The notes: a model not told the origin generated them from the letters alone. Shown: positions 51,077-63,138, counted from the stretch's first letter. The stretch is DNA of 64,000 nucleotides from Cryobacterium sinapicolor (GCF_004403465.1 NZ_SOGQ01000011.1:17493-81492); one strand, 5' to 3'. Made by a program: numbers and translations.

Positions 51077-51283
51077 GGTTCCACGCTAGGCGGTGGCGGT
51101 GCCCCGTGCGTACCCATCGGCGGTCATCTGAGCATGCCCCTTGAATTCCCAGGCCTTATGGAGTCACCTAGACGTGCAGCAAAAAAATGCACCACCCGGC
51201 ACCAACTAGAAATTCGATGCAGTCTCGCGCGGCCCGACGGGTCACGCTTTGAGGGAAGCACACAGGAACTAGGAAGGTACTTC
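51077..51283. promoter_or_regulatory. Divergent promoter region between moeB and the formaldehyde dehydrogenase gene
   Basis: 207 bp with the inverted repeat GTGCA (51174-51178) / TGCAC (51188-51192) around an A-rich centre, and AGGAAGG (51271-51277) as ribosome-binding site of the rightward gene. I see no clear -35/-10 pair. Confidence 0.35.
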
Positions 51284-52498
51284 ATGACAGGGAACAGAGC
51301 AGTTGCCTACAAGAGCCCGGGCGTCGTCGAGGTCATCGACATCGACTATCCGACCTTCGAGCTGAAAGACGGACCGGGCGTCAACCCGGCCAACGTGGGC
51401 CGCAAGGTGCCGCACGGGGTCATCCTCCGCACGGTCACCACCAACATCTGCGGATCGGACCAGCACATGGTCCGCGGGCGCACGACGGCGCCGTCGGACC
51501 TCGTCCTCGGCCACGAGATCACCGGTGAGGTGGTCGAATGCGGGCCCGACGTCGAATTCATCAAGGTCGGCGACATCGTCTCGGTTCCGTTCAACATCTC
51601 CTGCGGCCGATGCCGCAACTGTAAGGAGCGGAAGACCGGAATCTGCCTCAACGTCAACCCCGACCGCCCGGGCAGCGCCTACGGCTACGTCGACATGGGC
51701 GGTTGGGTCGGCGGTCAGGCCGAGTACGTCCTGGTGCCGTATGCGGACTGGAACCTCCTGAAGTTCCCGGACCGGGACCAGGCGTTGGACAAGATCATGG
51801 ATCTCACCATGCTCTCCGACATCTTCCCGACCGGGTTCCACGGAGCGTACAGCGCGGGCGTCGGGGTCGGCTCCACCGTCTACGTCGCCGGAGCGGGCCC
51901 GGTGGGTCTGGCCGCGGCGGCATCCTCGCAGCTGCTCGGTGCCGCCGTCGTCATCGTCGCCGACCTCAACGAGGAACGCCTGGCGCAGGCCCGCAGTTTC
52001 GGCTGCGAGACCATCGACCTGCGGAAGGGAGATCCTCAGGACCAGATCGAGCAGATCCTGGGCGAACCCACCGTCGACTGCGGTGTGGATGCGGTCGGCT
52101 TCGAGGCCCGCGGCCACGGCAAGGATGCCGGAACGGAGCGTCCGGCCACGGTGCTGAACTCACTGATGACGGTCACGGCCGCCGGTGGTGGCCTCGGCAT
52201 CCCGGGGCTCTACGTCACCGGTGACCCGGGCGGGGTCGACGAGGCTGCCAAGGTCGGCTCGCTGTCCATCCGGCTGGGGCTCGGCTGGGCCAAGTCCCTC
52301 TCCTTCACCACCGGTCAGTGCCCGGTGATGAAGTACAACCGGTCGCTGATGATGGCGATCCTGCACGACAAGGTGCAGATCGCCAAGGCCGTCAACGCCC
52401 AGGCGATCAGCCTGGAGGATGCCCCGCGCGGGTACGCCGAGTTCGACGCCGGAAAGTCGGTCAAGTACGTGCTGAACCCGAACCAGTACATCAAGTAG
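51284..52498 (+). CDS. fdhA: Glutathione-independent formaldehyde dehydrogenase (zinc ADH family)
   Basis: 404 aa from ATG 51284. Zinc-containing medium-chain dehydrogenase: catalytic zinc site in TTNICGSDQHMVRGR and GHEITGEVVE, structural zinc loop CGRCRNCKERKTGICLN, and nucleotide-binding VYVAGAGPVGLAAAASSQLLGAAVVIVADLNEERL. Length, the early VIDIDYPTFEL start and the C-terminal GKSVKYVLNPN are those of Pseudomonas putida-type formaldehyde dismutase/dehydrogenase. It would oxidise formaldehyde with NAD+ to formate, which FdhF-like enzymes may then handle. A strong terminator follows 16 bp after the stop. Confidence 0.85.
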   Translation: MTGNRAVAYKSPGVVEVIDIDYPTFELKDGPGVNPANVGRKVPHGVILRTVTTNICGSDQHMVRGRTTAPSDLVLGHEITGEVVECGPDVEFIKVGDIVSVPFNISCGRCRNCKERKTGICLNVNPDRPGSAYGYVDMGGWVGGQAEYVLVPYADWNLLKFPDRDQALDKIMDLTMLSDIFPTGFHGAYSAGVGVGSTVYVAGAGPVGLAAAASSQLLGAAVVIVADLNEERLAQARSFGCETIDLRKGDPQDQIEQILGEPTVDCGVDAVGFEARGHGKDAGTERPATVLNSLMTVTAAGGGLGIPGLYVTGDPGGVDEAAKVGSLSIRLGLGWAKSLSFTTGQCPVMKYNRSLMMAILHDKVQIAKAVNAQAISLEDAPRGYAEFDAGKSVKYVLNPNQYIK

Positions 52499-52514
52499 GC
52501 ACGTTCGACCAGTG

Positions 52515-52560
52515 ACAGGACACCCGGCCGGCGGTTCGCCCCGGCCGGGTGTCCTGTTCT
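52515..52560 (+). terminator. Rho-independent terminator after fdhA
   Basis: A 17-bp perfect stem, ACAGGACACCCGGCCGG (52515-52531) with CCGGCCGGGTGTCCTGT (52541-52557), loop of 9 nt, followed by TCTTCC. Confidence 0.88.
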
Positions 52561-52592
52561 TCCGTGGGCCGGTCCGGGGTCCGGGGTCCGGG

Positions 52593-52605
52593 CATTTGTC
52601 ACCGT
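52593..52605 (+). promoter_or_regulatory. CATTTGTCACCGT element before moaA
   Basis: It differs from the narG element (CATTTGTCACGGT) at one of 13 positions and lies 45 bp before the moaA ATG. A GTCCC-GA-GGGAC palindrome (52604-52615) follows directly. It may place moaA-fdhD under the same control as narG and narK. Confidence 0.45.
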
Positions 52606-52649
52606 CCCGAGGGACTAGTGCCGCAGAGGGCGGCGGTTAGTGTGGAGAG

Positions 52650-53678
52650 ATGATTGATCAGTTCCAACGCCCCCTGCACGATCTGCGTATCTCGGTCACC
52701 GACCGCTGCAACTTCCGCTGCGTCTACTGCATGCCCAAGGAGGTGTTCGGCAAGGACTTCGCGTTCATGGAACGTGACGAACTTCTCTCCTTCGAGGAGA
52801 TGACCCGGCTGGCACGGATCAGCGTGGCGCACGGGGTGGAGAAGATCCGTCTCACCGGCGGCGAACCGCTGTTGCGCAAGGGGATCGAAGAACTCGTGGC
52901 GATGCTGGCGGAGCTCCGCACCCCGGCCGGCCGGCCGATCGACATCGCCATGACCACCAACGGTTCGGTGCTGGCTCTGAAAGCCCAGGCACTGAAGGAT
53001 GCGGGGCTCAAGCGGGTCACGGTGTCACTGGATTCGCTGGACGACGCAACTTTCCGGGCCATGAACGATGTGAAGTTCCCGGTCTCCAAGGTTCTGAACA
53101 GCCTCGACGTGGCTCACTCGGCGGGGCTCGGCCCGATCAAGATCAACATGGTGCTCAAACGCGGGCAGAACGACCAGGACATCGTCGCCATGGCGCGCCA
53201 CTTCAAGGGCACCCCGTACATCCTCCGCTTCATCGAGTTCATGGACGTGGGCTCCAGCAACGGCTGGGAGATGGCTGACGTGGTGCCCTCGGGCGAGGTC
53301 GTGGCGCGCATCAACGCCGAACTTCCGCTCGAGGAGGTGGCCCCCAACTACAACGGCGAGACCAGCCGCCGGTGGCGTTACCGCGACGGGGAAGGGGAGA
53401 TCGGCGTCATCTCCAGCGTCACGCAGTCGTTCTGCCACTCCTGTTCGCGGGCGCGGGTCTCCACCGACGGAAAGCTGTTCACCTGCCTGTTCGCGACCGA
53501 AGGGCACGACCTGCGCGCCCTGATGCGCGGCGGCAGCACCGACGAGCAGCTGGCCGCCGTGATGACGCAGATCTGGCGTGAGCGCACGGACCGCTACTCG
53601 GAGCTGCGCAGCGCCGAGACCGGCCGGCTGCGCGCATCCGCTAAGAAAAGAATCGAAATGTCGTACATCGGTGGGTGA
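52650..53678 (+). CDS. moaA: GTP 3',8-cyclase MoaA
   Basis: 342 aa, radical SAM enzyme for the first step of molybdopterin synthesis. N-terminal cluster CNFRCVYC (CxxxCxxC), SAM motif [11 protein letters not shown]-terminal second cluster [19 protein letters not shown], and the terminal Gly-Gly (SYIGG) that is inserted into the active site. GAGAG before ATG 52650. fdhD follows after 6 bp on the same strand. The other moa genes are 4-6 kb to the left on the opposite strand. Confidence 0.96.
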   Translation: MIDQFQRPLHDLRISVTDRCNFRCVYCMPKEVFGKDFAFMERDELLSFEEMTRLARISVAHGVEKIRLTGGEPLLRKGIEELVAMLAELRTPAGRPIDIAMTTNGSVLALKAQALKDAGLKRVTVSLDSLDDATFRAMNDVKFPVSKVLNSLDVAHSAGLGPIKINMVLKRGQNDQDIVAMARHFKGTPYILRFIEFMDVGSSNGWEMADVVPSGEVVARINAELPLEEVAPNYNGETSRRWRYRDGEGEIGVISSVTQSFCHSCSRARVSTDGKLFTCLFATEGHDLRALMRGGSTDEQLAAVMTQIWRERTDRYSELRSAETGRLRASAKKRIEMSYIGG

Positions 53679-53684
53679 ATCCAG

Positions 53685-54545
53685 ATGAGCAGAATCACGG
53701 CCAGGCGCAAGGTCGTGCGTCTGACGGTGGGCAGCCAGCCCACCACCCGCGAAGACGTGCTGGCGGTCGAAGAGCCGCTCGAGATCCGTGTGAACGGCCG
53801 CTCCCTCGCCGTCACGATGCGCACCCCCGGGAACGACTACGACCTGGCCGCCGGGTTCCTGGTGTCGGAGGGCGTCATCACCCGGGGCGAGCACTTCTTC
53901 ACGGCCCGATATTGCGCCGGAGCCACGGTCGACGGGGAGAACACCTACAACGTGCTCGACGTGTTGCTCGCACCCGGCGTCACACCGCCCGACCCGAGTC
54001 TGGAACGGTCGTTCCTGACAACCAGTTCCTGCGGACTCTGCGGCAAGGCGAGCATCGACGCCGTGCGCACGAAGTCGGCGTTCCCGGTGTTGGACGACCC
54101 GTTGCGGGTCGACGCGGCACTCTTGACGACCTTCCCCGAGGCCCTGCGCGCCGCCCAGGCCGTGTTCGAGAAGACCGGCGGCATCCATGCGGCCGCCCTC
54201 TTCGACGGCGCCACCGGGCGGATGCTGGTGCTACGCGAAGACGTCGGCCGCCACAACGCGGTCGACAAGGTCATCGGCTGGGCGCTGAAGGAAGACCTGC
54301 TGCCCCTCACCGGGACGGTGCTGATGGTGTCGAGCCGGGCGAGTTTCGAGCTGGCGCAGAAGGCGCTGATGGCCGGGATCCCCGTGCTCGCCGCCGTGTC
54401 GGCGCCGTCGTCGCTGGCCGCCGATTTCGCCGACGAGGTGGGCATGACGGTGGTCGGATTCCTGCGCGGCGACTCCATGGTGATCTACGCCGGGGCAGAA
54501 CGCATCGAGAGCGGCGTGCGGACGCAGCAGAGCGTCTCGGGCTAG
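53685..54545 (+). CDS. fdhD: Formate dehydrogenase accessory sulfurtransferase FdhD
   Basis: 286 aa. The active-site CGxC is in [12 protein letters not shown], preceded by [37 protein letters not shown] and followed by [28 protein letters not shown] and [33 protein letters not shown]. FdhD hands sulfur from IscS to the Mo-bisPGD cofactor of formate dehydrogenases. Its presence supports that the FdhF/YdeP enzyme at 55929 is active. It overlaps the convergent PAP2 gene by 4 bp. Confidence 0.95.
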   Translation: MSRITARRKVVRLTVGSQPTTREDVLAVEEPLEIRVNGRSLAVTMRTPGNDYDLAAGFLVSEGVITRGEHFFTARYCAGATVDGENTYNVLDVLLAPGVTPPDPSLERSFLTTSSCGLCGKASIDAVRTKSAFPVLDDPLRVDAALLTTFPEALRAAQAVFEKTGGIHAAALFDGATGRMLVLREDVGRHNAVDKVIGWALKEDLLPLTGTVLMVSSRASFELAQKALMAGIPVLAAVSAPSSLAADFADEVGMTVVGFLRGDSMVIYAGAERIESGVRTQQSVSG

Positions 54546-55912
54546 TCGCGCACCGCGGGTTCGACCACCCGCACGGTGCGCCAGGTGTCGACGGCGATCA
54601 CGCAGCCCAGGACCACCAGGGAGATCGAAACGGAGGCGAGGGCATCCGTGGTCCAGTGGTAGCCGAGGTACAGGCGGCTGAGGGCCGCCAGCACGATACC
54701 GACCCCGGCGATGCCGAGGCCGAGTGCGGTGGCCCGCCCACGGAGACGACGTGAGAGCACGAGGTAGGCGGTCACCAGCAGGAAGTCGGACGCGCCCAGC
54801 ACGTGGCCGGACGGGAAGGAGTGCGTGAGGTCCGTGCCGTACAGCATCAGGTCGGTCGGCGGTCGCTCGCGGTCGATCGTGCGGCCGATGATCTGAGCCA
54901 GCACCACGCCGGTCGCCATGGCCCCGGCGAGCAGCAGCGGGCGCCAGGCCTGCCGGGTGATCAGTCCCCAGCCCACGCACACGACCAGCACGATCAGGGG
55001 GAGCGCGATCGGCCCGAACACGACCGCCAGCACGATCATCACAGTTGTCAGAGCGGGGGAGCGGCTCTCCAGCAGCCACTCCTGCACGGGGACGTCGATC
55101 GCGGTGAGGCCGCCCTCCCCGAGCACGCTCAGCAGCGTGACCGTGAAGAAGACGGCGCCGGAACCCACGCAGGCGATCGCGGTGACGCGAAGGATGCGGT
55201 GGGAACCGGCATCCAGTCCCCGCGTCTCCACGACGTACCGGTGGTAGAACGTGCGCCACGGATGCGACGCGCGGCTCCGTCGGCGTTCGGCGTCGAGTCG
55301 TGCGGCCAGGGGAGCCCAGAGCACCACCGCGATACCGACCACCAGCAGCGCCGCGCCGATGGTGTCGGTCAGCCAGTGCGCGCCCAGATAGGTGCGGCTT
55401 TGCATCATCGTGACCGTGTACAGCACCCCGGCCAGCCAGACCCACCAGAACGGGAAGAGCACCCCCAGGATCATCGCCAGCGTCGTCGCATTGGCGACGT
55501 GCCCGGAGGGGAACGACCCGAAATCAACGTTGACCAGCAGGTCTTCGAGGCCTGTTGGGCGGGCCCGGCCGAAGAGCCCCTTGAGCAGGCGCACGGAGAC
55601 ATCGGAGACCACGGTCACCAGAAGTGCGTACCCCGCGGCCCAAGGACGTTTCAGGAACAGGAGCAGGCCGATGAGCAGGACCGGCACGGCGACGGAGGCG
55701 AAGAGGCCGCCGCCCAGGCTGTTCATCACGAGGGCGAGGGAGTCCCACGCCGGTGCCCGGTTGGCGGACACCAGTATCATCCACTCCGTGTCCAGGACGA
55801 ACGGCCTGCCGTTGCGGGCGATGATCACGCCCAGCCCCACCGCGAGCGCCACGGCGGCCAGGCCGCTGAACAGCGGCCACCGGCGGGTGACGCGCTCTGC
55901 CCCCTCACCCAT
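54542..55912 (-). CDS. Tandem PAP2-family phosphatase (two fused domains)
   Basis: 456 aa, about double the usual length of a membrane PAP2 phosphatase. Both halves hold the motif set. First: [33 protein letters not shown]. Second: [33 protein letters not shown]. Each has about six TM helices, joined by a basic linker ([22 protein letters not shown]). Such proteins dephosphorylate phosphatidate, undecaprenyl pyrophosphate or similar lipids. The second copy has Arg in place of the first motif's Lys, as some members do. It is convergent with fdhD (4-bp overlap) and just downstream of the FdhF-like gene. Confidence 0.85.
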   Translation of the reverse strand: MGEGAERVTRRWPLFSGLAAVALAVGLGVIIARNGRPFVLDTEWMILVSANRAPAWDSLALVMNSLGGGLFASVAVPVLLIGLLLFLKRPWAAGYALLVTVVSDVSVRLLKGLFGRARPTGLEDLLVNVDFGSFPSGHVANATTLAMILGVLFPFWWVWLAGVLYTVTMMQSRTYLGAHWLTDTIGAALLVVGIAVVLWAPLAARLDAERRRSRASHPWRTFYHRYVVETRGLDAGSHRILRVTAIACVGSGAVFFTVTLLSVLGEGGLTAIDVPVQEWLLESRSPALTTVMIVLAVVFGPIALPLIVLVVCVGWGLITRQAWRPLLLAGAMATGVVLAQIIGRTIDRERPPTDLMLYGTDLTHSFPSGHVLGASDFLLVTAYLVLSRRLRGRATALGLGIAGVGIVLAALSRLYLGYHWTTDALASVSISLVVLGCVIAVDTWRTVRVVEPAVRD

Positions 55913-55928
55913 GATCAGCTCGGAGTGC

Positions 55929-58244
<2,316 letters not shown>

Positions 58245-58336
58245 GACTCCATTTTGCGCCTTTCGGCCAGGCGTTCCGACATCAGCCCCGTGTATGTTGA
58301 ACCGGATTGGGTGAAACAGGACAGAGAGAGGGCACC

Positions 58337-60589
58337 GTGGGAACTCACACGACGCTGGACACAATGCGGCAGACCCGGTCAATTCTGGACGGTATCCGCT
58401 GCGCCGACGACCTGACCATCGCAGCGAGCCGGGACGGCGGAATCCGCGCCGTGCGACTGCTTGCCCAGGCGGCCACCGACCACGGTGATCAACTGACGGC
58501 GATTGCGGCCATCCACTCGCTCGGCCAAGTGTTCGACGAGTCCGCGGACGACGTGCTCGTGTCGCTGCTCACCCACGACTCCCTCTTCATCCGCGAGCAC
58601 ACGGCGTGGGCGTTCGGCGCCCGGCTGCCCCGGTTCGCGGCGCTCTCCGGGCTGTTGAGCATGGTGGTCGACGGCGGCTTCTCCGGCATGATCGCGCAGC
58701 GCACCCTCGAGCAGTGGGGTTCGTCGGTGCCGGAGCATGTGGCGCTCGCCCTGGAGGGCACCCTGATCGGCGTGCAGGAGTGCGGCGCCCGCGCCCGACT
58801 GGTCGAGACCATGGGTCTCATCGCCGGGCGCATCCCCGAACGTCTGTTGCGCCGCGTCGCCGTCGACGCGGCCGAGCCGGACGAGGTGCGCGCGGCGGCG
58901 ATCGCCGCCCTCGGCGACCAGGGTCCGAACGAGGCCAGCATCCGCATCGTGAGCGACCTGTCGCAGGGCAGCGGCGTGCTCGCCGACGTGGCCCGGCTCG
59001 CCCTGATCGACCTGACCGTGCCGGCCTACCCCCGCCCGCCATGGAGCCAGGGGCTCACGGTGGCCCAGCTCTTCCTGCACGCCGACATCGACCGCGAGCT
59101 CAGCCAGGTGGGCGCCGGCGACAACGGCGGCATCGCCACGCTGCTCGTGCGCCTGGGCGATGCGCTCGTCTCCGCCGGCGGCAGCGGCAGTCGCAGCAGC
59201 AGCGGCAGCGGCGCGGGCGGCGGTTCCGTCGAACGGGTGCTCACCCTCTCCCGCGGCAGCTTCGCCGAGGCGCTCACCTCCCTGTCCGAGGTCGGGTCCA
59301 CCCTCGCGGAACACGCCTTCGCGACCGTGCCCTTCCTGGGCGAACCCGTCGCCTCGGTCGACGCCTGGCCGCGGCGGATTGCGACCCAGCGCGGCATCCG
59401 TCGCATTCTGCGCGCCGCCGGCACCGTCGACGCGATCCACCTGCGGATGGCCGACATCGGCACGCTGGCCGCGTCCACCGTGGCCCGTGACCTCGACATT
59501 CCGATCGTGTTCACGGTGGCCCCCGACCCGCACAGCGTCATCCACTCCCTCGACACGTCCGGGACGCTCACCCGGGCGAACTTCGGCACGGTCGACGAGA
59601 CCGAGCACTTCTGGTTCCGGGCCCGGCTCGTGCAGCGGCTGGCCGCGGATGCCGCGCACACCGTGCTCTTCCCTCGGCCCGAGCTGCGGCGCGACATGCG
59701 CGACCTCGTGGGAATCGACATCGAACAGCATCCGGAACGTCACTCCGTGATCGCGGAGGGCATCGACCTCGCCGTGATCGAGCGTGCCCTGGCGGATGCC
59801 CGCCTCACCGCCGGCCCGGCCGGCGCACTCGCGGCCCCCGACGTGGCAACCAGTGCGGACGGCGCAACCAGCCCGACCGGCGCCGCGGCGTTGGCCGAAC
59901 TGGATGAGCTCCTCGCCACCCTTCCGCCGAGCCGGCGCGGGCTTCCGCTCGCCGTCACCGTCGGGCGGCTGCACCGCGTGAAGGGCATGGCGGCGCTGGT
60001 TCGGGCCTGGGCCGCGGATGCCGACCTTCGCGCCCGCTGCAATCTGCTCATCCTCGGCGGGGACCTGCGTGACCCGTCCCTCGACGAGAAGAGCCAGCTG
60101 GACCAGATGTACGCGGCCGTCGACCCGGGGGACGCGGCCGGCGAGGGCCTGCTGCTGGCGGGGCACCGCACCAATGACACCGCCCTGCACTGGCTGGCCG
60201 CGGCCCGGTACGGCCGGCCCGGACTGGCGGCACCGCATGGGGCGTATGTCTGCGCGAGCATGAAGGAGGAATTCGGCATCGCTCTGCTTGAGGCCATGGC
60301 CACCGGGCTCACGGTCGTCGCCCCGAATTCCGGCGGCCCTGCCACCTATGTGGAGCACGAGGTGACGGGTTTCCTCGTCGACACCGGCGACACGGCGGCC
60401 CTGGCGGGCGGGATCAGCGCGGCGCTCGACCTGGCCGCCGGCCCCGCCGGACCGGAGTCCGCCGACCGGGCGGGGGAGATGGTGTCCCGTTCCTTCACGA
60501 TCCAGGCCATGGCGGAAACGCTGACCCGGGTCTACCGCGACGTCGCGGACAGCAACGAGTCGGGCGCCTACCTCGTGAACGTTTCATGA
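58337..60589 (+). CDS. GT4 glycosyltransferase with N-terminal HEAT-like repeats
   Basis: 750 aa from GTG 58337 (GAGAGAGGG upstream). Residues ~25-240 are helical repeats in HEAT style (AAIHSLGQVFDESADDVLVSLLTHDSLFIREHTAWAFG..., EVRAAAIAALGDQG...). After a Gly/Ser-rich linker comes a GT-B fold: acceptor half with VFTVAPDPHSVIHSL, donor half with LAVTVGRLHRVKGMAALVRAW and the E-x7-E motif KEEFGIALLEAMATGL...SGGPATYV. It probably transfers a sugar from a nucleotide donor, with the repeats binding a partner protein. The stop overlaps the next glycosyltransferase by 4 bp. Confidence 0.85.
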   Translation: MGTHTTLDTMRQTRSILDGIRCADDLTIAASRDGGIRAVRLLAQAATDHGDQLTAIAAIHSLGQVFDESADDVLVSLLTHDSLFIREHTAWAFGARLPRFAALSGLLSMVVDGGFSGMIAQRTLEQWGSSVPEHVALALEGTLIGVQECGARARLVETMGLIAGRIPERLLRRVAVDAAEPDEVRAAAIAALGDQGPNEASIRIVSDLSQGSGVLADVARLALIDLTVPAYPRPPWSQGLTVAQLFLHADIDRELSQVGAGDNGGIATLLVRLGDALVSAGGSGSRSSSGSGAGGGSVERVLTLSRGSFAEALTSLSEVGSTLAEHAFATVPFLGEPVASVDAWPRRIATQRGIRRILRAAGTVDAIHLRMADIGTLAASTVARDLDIPIVFTVAPDPHSVIHSLDTSGTLTRANFGTVDETEHFWFRARLVQRLAADAAHTVLFPRPELRRDMRDLVGIDIEQHPERHSVIAEGIDLAVIERALADARLTAGPAGALAAPDVATSADGATSPTGAAALAELDELLATLPPSRRGLPLAVTVGRLHRVKGMAALVRAWAADADLRARCNLLILGGDLRDPSLDEKSQLDQMYAAVDPGDAAGEGLLLAGHRTNDTALHWLAAARYGRPGLAAPHGAYVCASMKEEFGIALLEAMATGLTVVAPNSGGPATYVEHEVTGFLVDTGDTAALAGGISAALDLAAGPAGPESADRAGEMVSRSFTIQAMAETLTRVYRDVADSNESGAYLVNVS

Positions 60590-61902
60590 CGCTGCTGATC
60601 ATCAGCCCGGACTACGCCTCCCACCTGTTCCCGCTGGCGACCCTGGGCACCGCCTGGCGCGAAGCCGGCGAGCGGGTCGTGGTGGCCAGCGGTCCGGCCA
60701 CGGCCGACATCGTGGCCGCGTTCGGATTCGAGCGTGTGCACCTGCAACTCGGCCGCGGCTCGAACCCCGGCACGATCCGCGCCGAGGAACAGCCGAAGGG
60801 CGAGGACGACGCGCTCCGCGGATTCTTCGACGCCACCAGGCTCGGCATGGTCGAGACGCTCACCTTCCAGGCCGAGGCCCGTAGCAGCGACCTGCTTTGG
60901 AACCCGGTCGAGGTGGCCCGCGCGGTGCAGCTCATCGTGGCCGAGGTGCGACCCGACCACGTGATTGTCGACCACCTGGCGTTCAGCGCGCGACTGGCCC
61001 TGGTGAGTGCCGGCATCCGTCACGCGGATGTGGTGCTCGGCCACCCGTCGGCGCTGCCCGTGGGCGGCGAGGTCTACGGTTTCCCGCCGGAGTGGCCGCT
61101 CGCCTTCGCGCCCGACATCGCCGACCTCGACGCCCTGCGGACGACCTGCGAGAGCGTGCGGGACGCGTTCACCACCCAGTGGAACGAAGCGCTGCTGGTG
61201 CTCGACCCGGCCGCGTCGCCGAGCCCGGATGCCTTCATGGAGTCCGGGGACATCCTGCTGCTCAACTACCCGGCCGAACTGCACGACGCCGCCCGGGGCG
61301 AGCTGCTTCCGGCGCACGCCTTCCTCGGCTCGGCCGTTCGCGAGGAGGCCGCCGATGAGGAGGTGGACGTGTGGCTCGCCATGGATAGCGACCTCCCGGT
61401 CGTCTACGTCAGCTTCGGCAGCTTCCTGTCGGTGCGCGGGGATGTCCTCGCCCGGGTGGCCGAGGCCCTTGCCTCACTCGACGTGCGGGTCGCCGTCGCC
61501 ACCGGGGCCACCGACCCCGCGGAACTCGGGCCGATCCCGGACTCGTGGCTCGTGCGCGCATTCCTGCCGCAGGTCACCGTATTGGCGCACTCGGCGCTGG
61601 CGGTGTCGCATGGCGGCAACAACAGCGTCACGGAGGCGATGACCTCGGGGGTTCCGCTGCTGCTGCTGCCCTTCTCCACCGACCAGTTCGCCGGGGCCGC
61701 CGCGGTCGAGCGGTGCGGTTTCGGGCTCTCGCTCGCGCCCAACACGGCCACGGCCGAGGAGCTCCGGGCGGCCATGGCCGCGCTGCTCGCGCTCGACGGG
61801 GACGCGCGGCGCAGCCTCGACCGGTTGAGCTCGTCGCTGCAGGACGGGGCCGGGCCCAAGCGGGCGTATGCGGCGCTGCTGGCGGTGCCGGTCGAGTCGT
61901 AG
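60586..61902 (+). CDS. GT1 (UGT-like) glycosyltransferase
   Basis: 438 aa. GT-B fold of the macrolide/UDP-glucosyltransferase kind: N-terminal LIISPDYASHLFPLATLGTAWREAGERVVVAS, VIVDHLAFSARLAL, and the C-terminal donor site VVYVSFGSFLSVRGDVLARVAEAL..., FLPQVTVLAHSALAVSHGGNNSVTEAMTSGVPLLLLPFSTDQFAGAAAVE. The HGGNNSVTEA block is the nucleotide-sugar motif. It overlaps the HEAT-GT4 gene by 4 bp, so both enzymes probably modify the same acceptor, e.g. a lipid or carotenoid. A GC-rich 12-bp near-repeat follows (61908-61940). Confidence 0.85.
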   Translation: MTLLIISPDYASHLFPLATLGTAWREAGERVVVASGPATADIVAAFGFERVHLQLGRGSNPGTIRAEEQPKGEDDALRGFFDATRLGMVETLTFQAEARSSDLLWNPVEVARAVQLIVAEVRPDHVIVDHLAFSARLALVSAGIRHADVVLGHPSALPVGGEVYGFPPEWPLAFAPDIADLDALRTTCESVRDAFTTQWNEALLVLDPAASPSPDAFMESGDILLLNYPAELHDAARGELLPAHAFLGSAVREEAADEEVDVWLAMDSDLPVVYVSFGSFLSVRGDVLARVAEALASLDVRVAVATGATDPAELGPIPDSWLVRAFLPQVTVLAHSALAVSHGGNNSVTEAMTSGVPLLLLPFSTDQFAGAAAVERCGFGLSLAPNTATAEELRAAMAALLALDGDARRSLDRLSSSLQDGAGPKRAYAALLAVPVES

Positions 61903-61950
61903 GGGTTCGCGCTGGCGCGGCGTGCGCTGGCGCGGTGCGCGCTGTCAGGG

Positions 61951-62520
61951 TCAGACGTCGATCGCGTAGACCAGGGACTCCTGCACCATGCCGAACCAGT
62001 CGTAGATGTCGTGCAGGAACGGTGCCTCGTCGTCGCTTCGCCCTGGCACCCCGTCGGACCCGATCTCGAGGCGTTCTGCGAGGGTGAGGCGCAAGTCGGT
62101 GAGGGTGCGCAGCCAGGCCTGCACGTCGTCGGCGTCGAGGTCGATGGTCACGGGCTGGTCGGCGTCGTCGGCTGCTGTGTCGGCATCGTTCAGCTCGGCA
62201 TCGTCCGGTTCGTCGGCGACGTCGGCGAGCGGTTCCTCGCCGAGCGTCGCGAGCAGGCACCGGGCGTTCCGCACCTTGCGCTCGAGCAGGTCGTCGGCGG
62301 TGAACCGGCGGAATTCCGCGGCGGCCTCCGGGTCGTCGGTGTAGGCATCCGGCAGCAGCCGGCGCAGGGCCGGGTCACCGGATGTGCCGAGCCTGTGGGT
62401 CTCGGCTGCCTCCAGCAGGTCGATCAGCTGGCTGGCGGCCAGGCGCAGCAGGCCGATCTCGACGGGCTCGAACCGGGCGGTCACGCTGTCGGCGTTCTCG
62501 CTCGCCTGCATGAACTGCAT
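61951..62520 (-). CDS. DUF2017 protein
   Basis: 189 aa from ATG 62520, which shares one base with the clpS TGA. DUF2017 hallmarks: VEIGLLRLAASQLIDLLE near the N-terminus, DPALRRLLPDAYTDDPEAAAEFRRFT, LLERKVRNA, and the C-terminal RLTLAERLEIGSD...YDWFGMVQESLVYAID. The middle has a long acidic stretch (~108-135, DEPDDAELNDADTAADDAD). It is nearly always found after clpS in actinobacteria and is presumed to act with ClpS in proteolysis; activity unknown. Confidence 0.9.
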   Translation of the reverse strand: MQFMQASENADSVTARFEPVEIGLLRLAASQLIDLLEAAETHRLGTSGDPALRRLLPDAYTDDPEAAAEFRRFTADDLLERKVRNARCLLATLGEEPLADVADEPDDAELNDADTAADDADQPVTIDLDADDVQAWLRTLTDLRLTLAERLEIGSDGVPGRSDDEAPFLHDIYDWFGMVQESLVYAIDV

Positions 62521-62804
62521 CACGAGTCGGCCTTGGCGAGGGTGGCCCACAGGCCGTAGCCGTGCATGGCCTCGACGTGGCGTTCCATTGCCTCCCGGTT
62601 GCCGGTGGCGACCACGGCCTTACCGTTGTTGTGCACCTGCAGCATGAGGCGCTCGGACTCCTGGGCGGAGAAGCCGAAATAGCTGCGGAACACGTACGAG
62701 ACGTAGGACATCAGGTTCACCGGGTCGTCCCAGACGATCGTGATCCAGGGGTGATCGAGGGACACGGCGTCCCGCAGATCGAGTCGTTCGTCAGTCTTCG
62801 GCAC
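62520..62804 (-). CDS. clpS: ATP-dependent Clp protease adaptor ClpS
   Basis: 94 aa. [69 protein letters not shown] covers the whole ClpS core: the N-degron pocket includes the Asp of WDDPVN and the His of VHNNG. It delivers N-end-rule substrates to ClpA/ClpC. The N-terminus is short ([14 protein letters not shown]). Coupled to the DUF2017 gene. Confidence 0.95.
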   Translation of the reverse strand: MPKTDERLDLRDAVSLDHPWITIVWDDPVNLMSYVSYVFRSYFGFSAQESERLMLQVHNNGKAVVATGNREAMERHVEAMHGYGLWATLAKADS

Positions 62805-63138
62805 GGGTTAAGCCTCACACGGAGGGGTGGCAATTCCAACCCGGTGTGGCCGGTGCGACCGGCCGGGTTCGGGGTGCGTGGTGAGGGTGGCCGGCCGCGT
62901 GGCCGATGGCGGTGACGACGAGGGTGATGACCGCCGACAGGGCGATCCCTCAGGCGATGCCCTGCGGCAGCAGCAGCGCGCCGACCGCGGCGCCGGAGGG
63001 TTTCGAGCACAGAGGTCCTAACGGAGAGCGCGACCGTGGGCTGCCGACCCGAGCGCCGGGCATGTGGACCTACGACTCCACGGATGCCGGGATCACGCCG
63101 CAGGTGGGCGCGGAGGTCTTTTCGGTGTGAATCGGCGG
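62805..63138. other. Intergenic stretch with possible gene relics
   Basis: 334 bp without a supported gene. On the minus strand ~62877-63000 translates to a hydrophobic segment (LLLPQGIA, stop, GIALSAVITLVVTAIGHAAGH) broken by an in-frame TGA, like the last helix of a permease. On the plus strand, PNGERDRGL...GMWTYDSTDAGITPQVGAEVFSV ends at a TGA (63128-63130) and reads like the C-terminus of some protein. Neither has a start or enough length. I take them as relics. Confidence 0.4.

Noticed and set aside
62906..63130. Small plus-strand gene of 74 codons
   Set aside because: No ribosome-binding site, no consistent codon pattern and no family; its C-terminal part was noted only as a relic.
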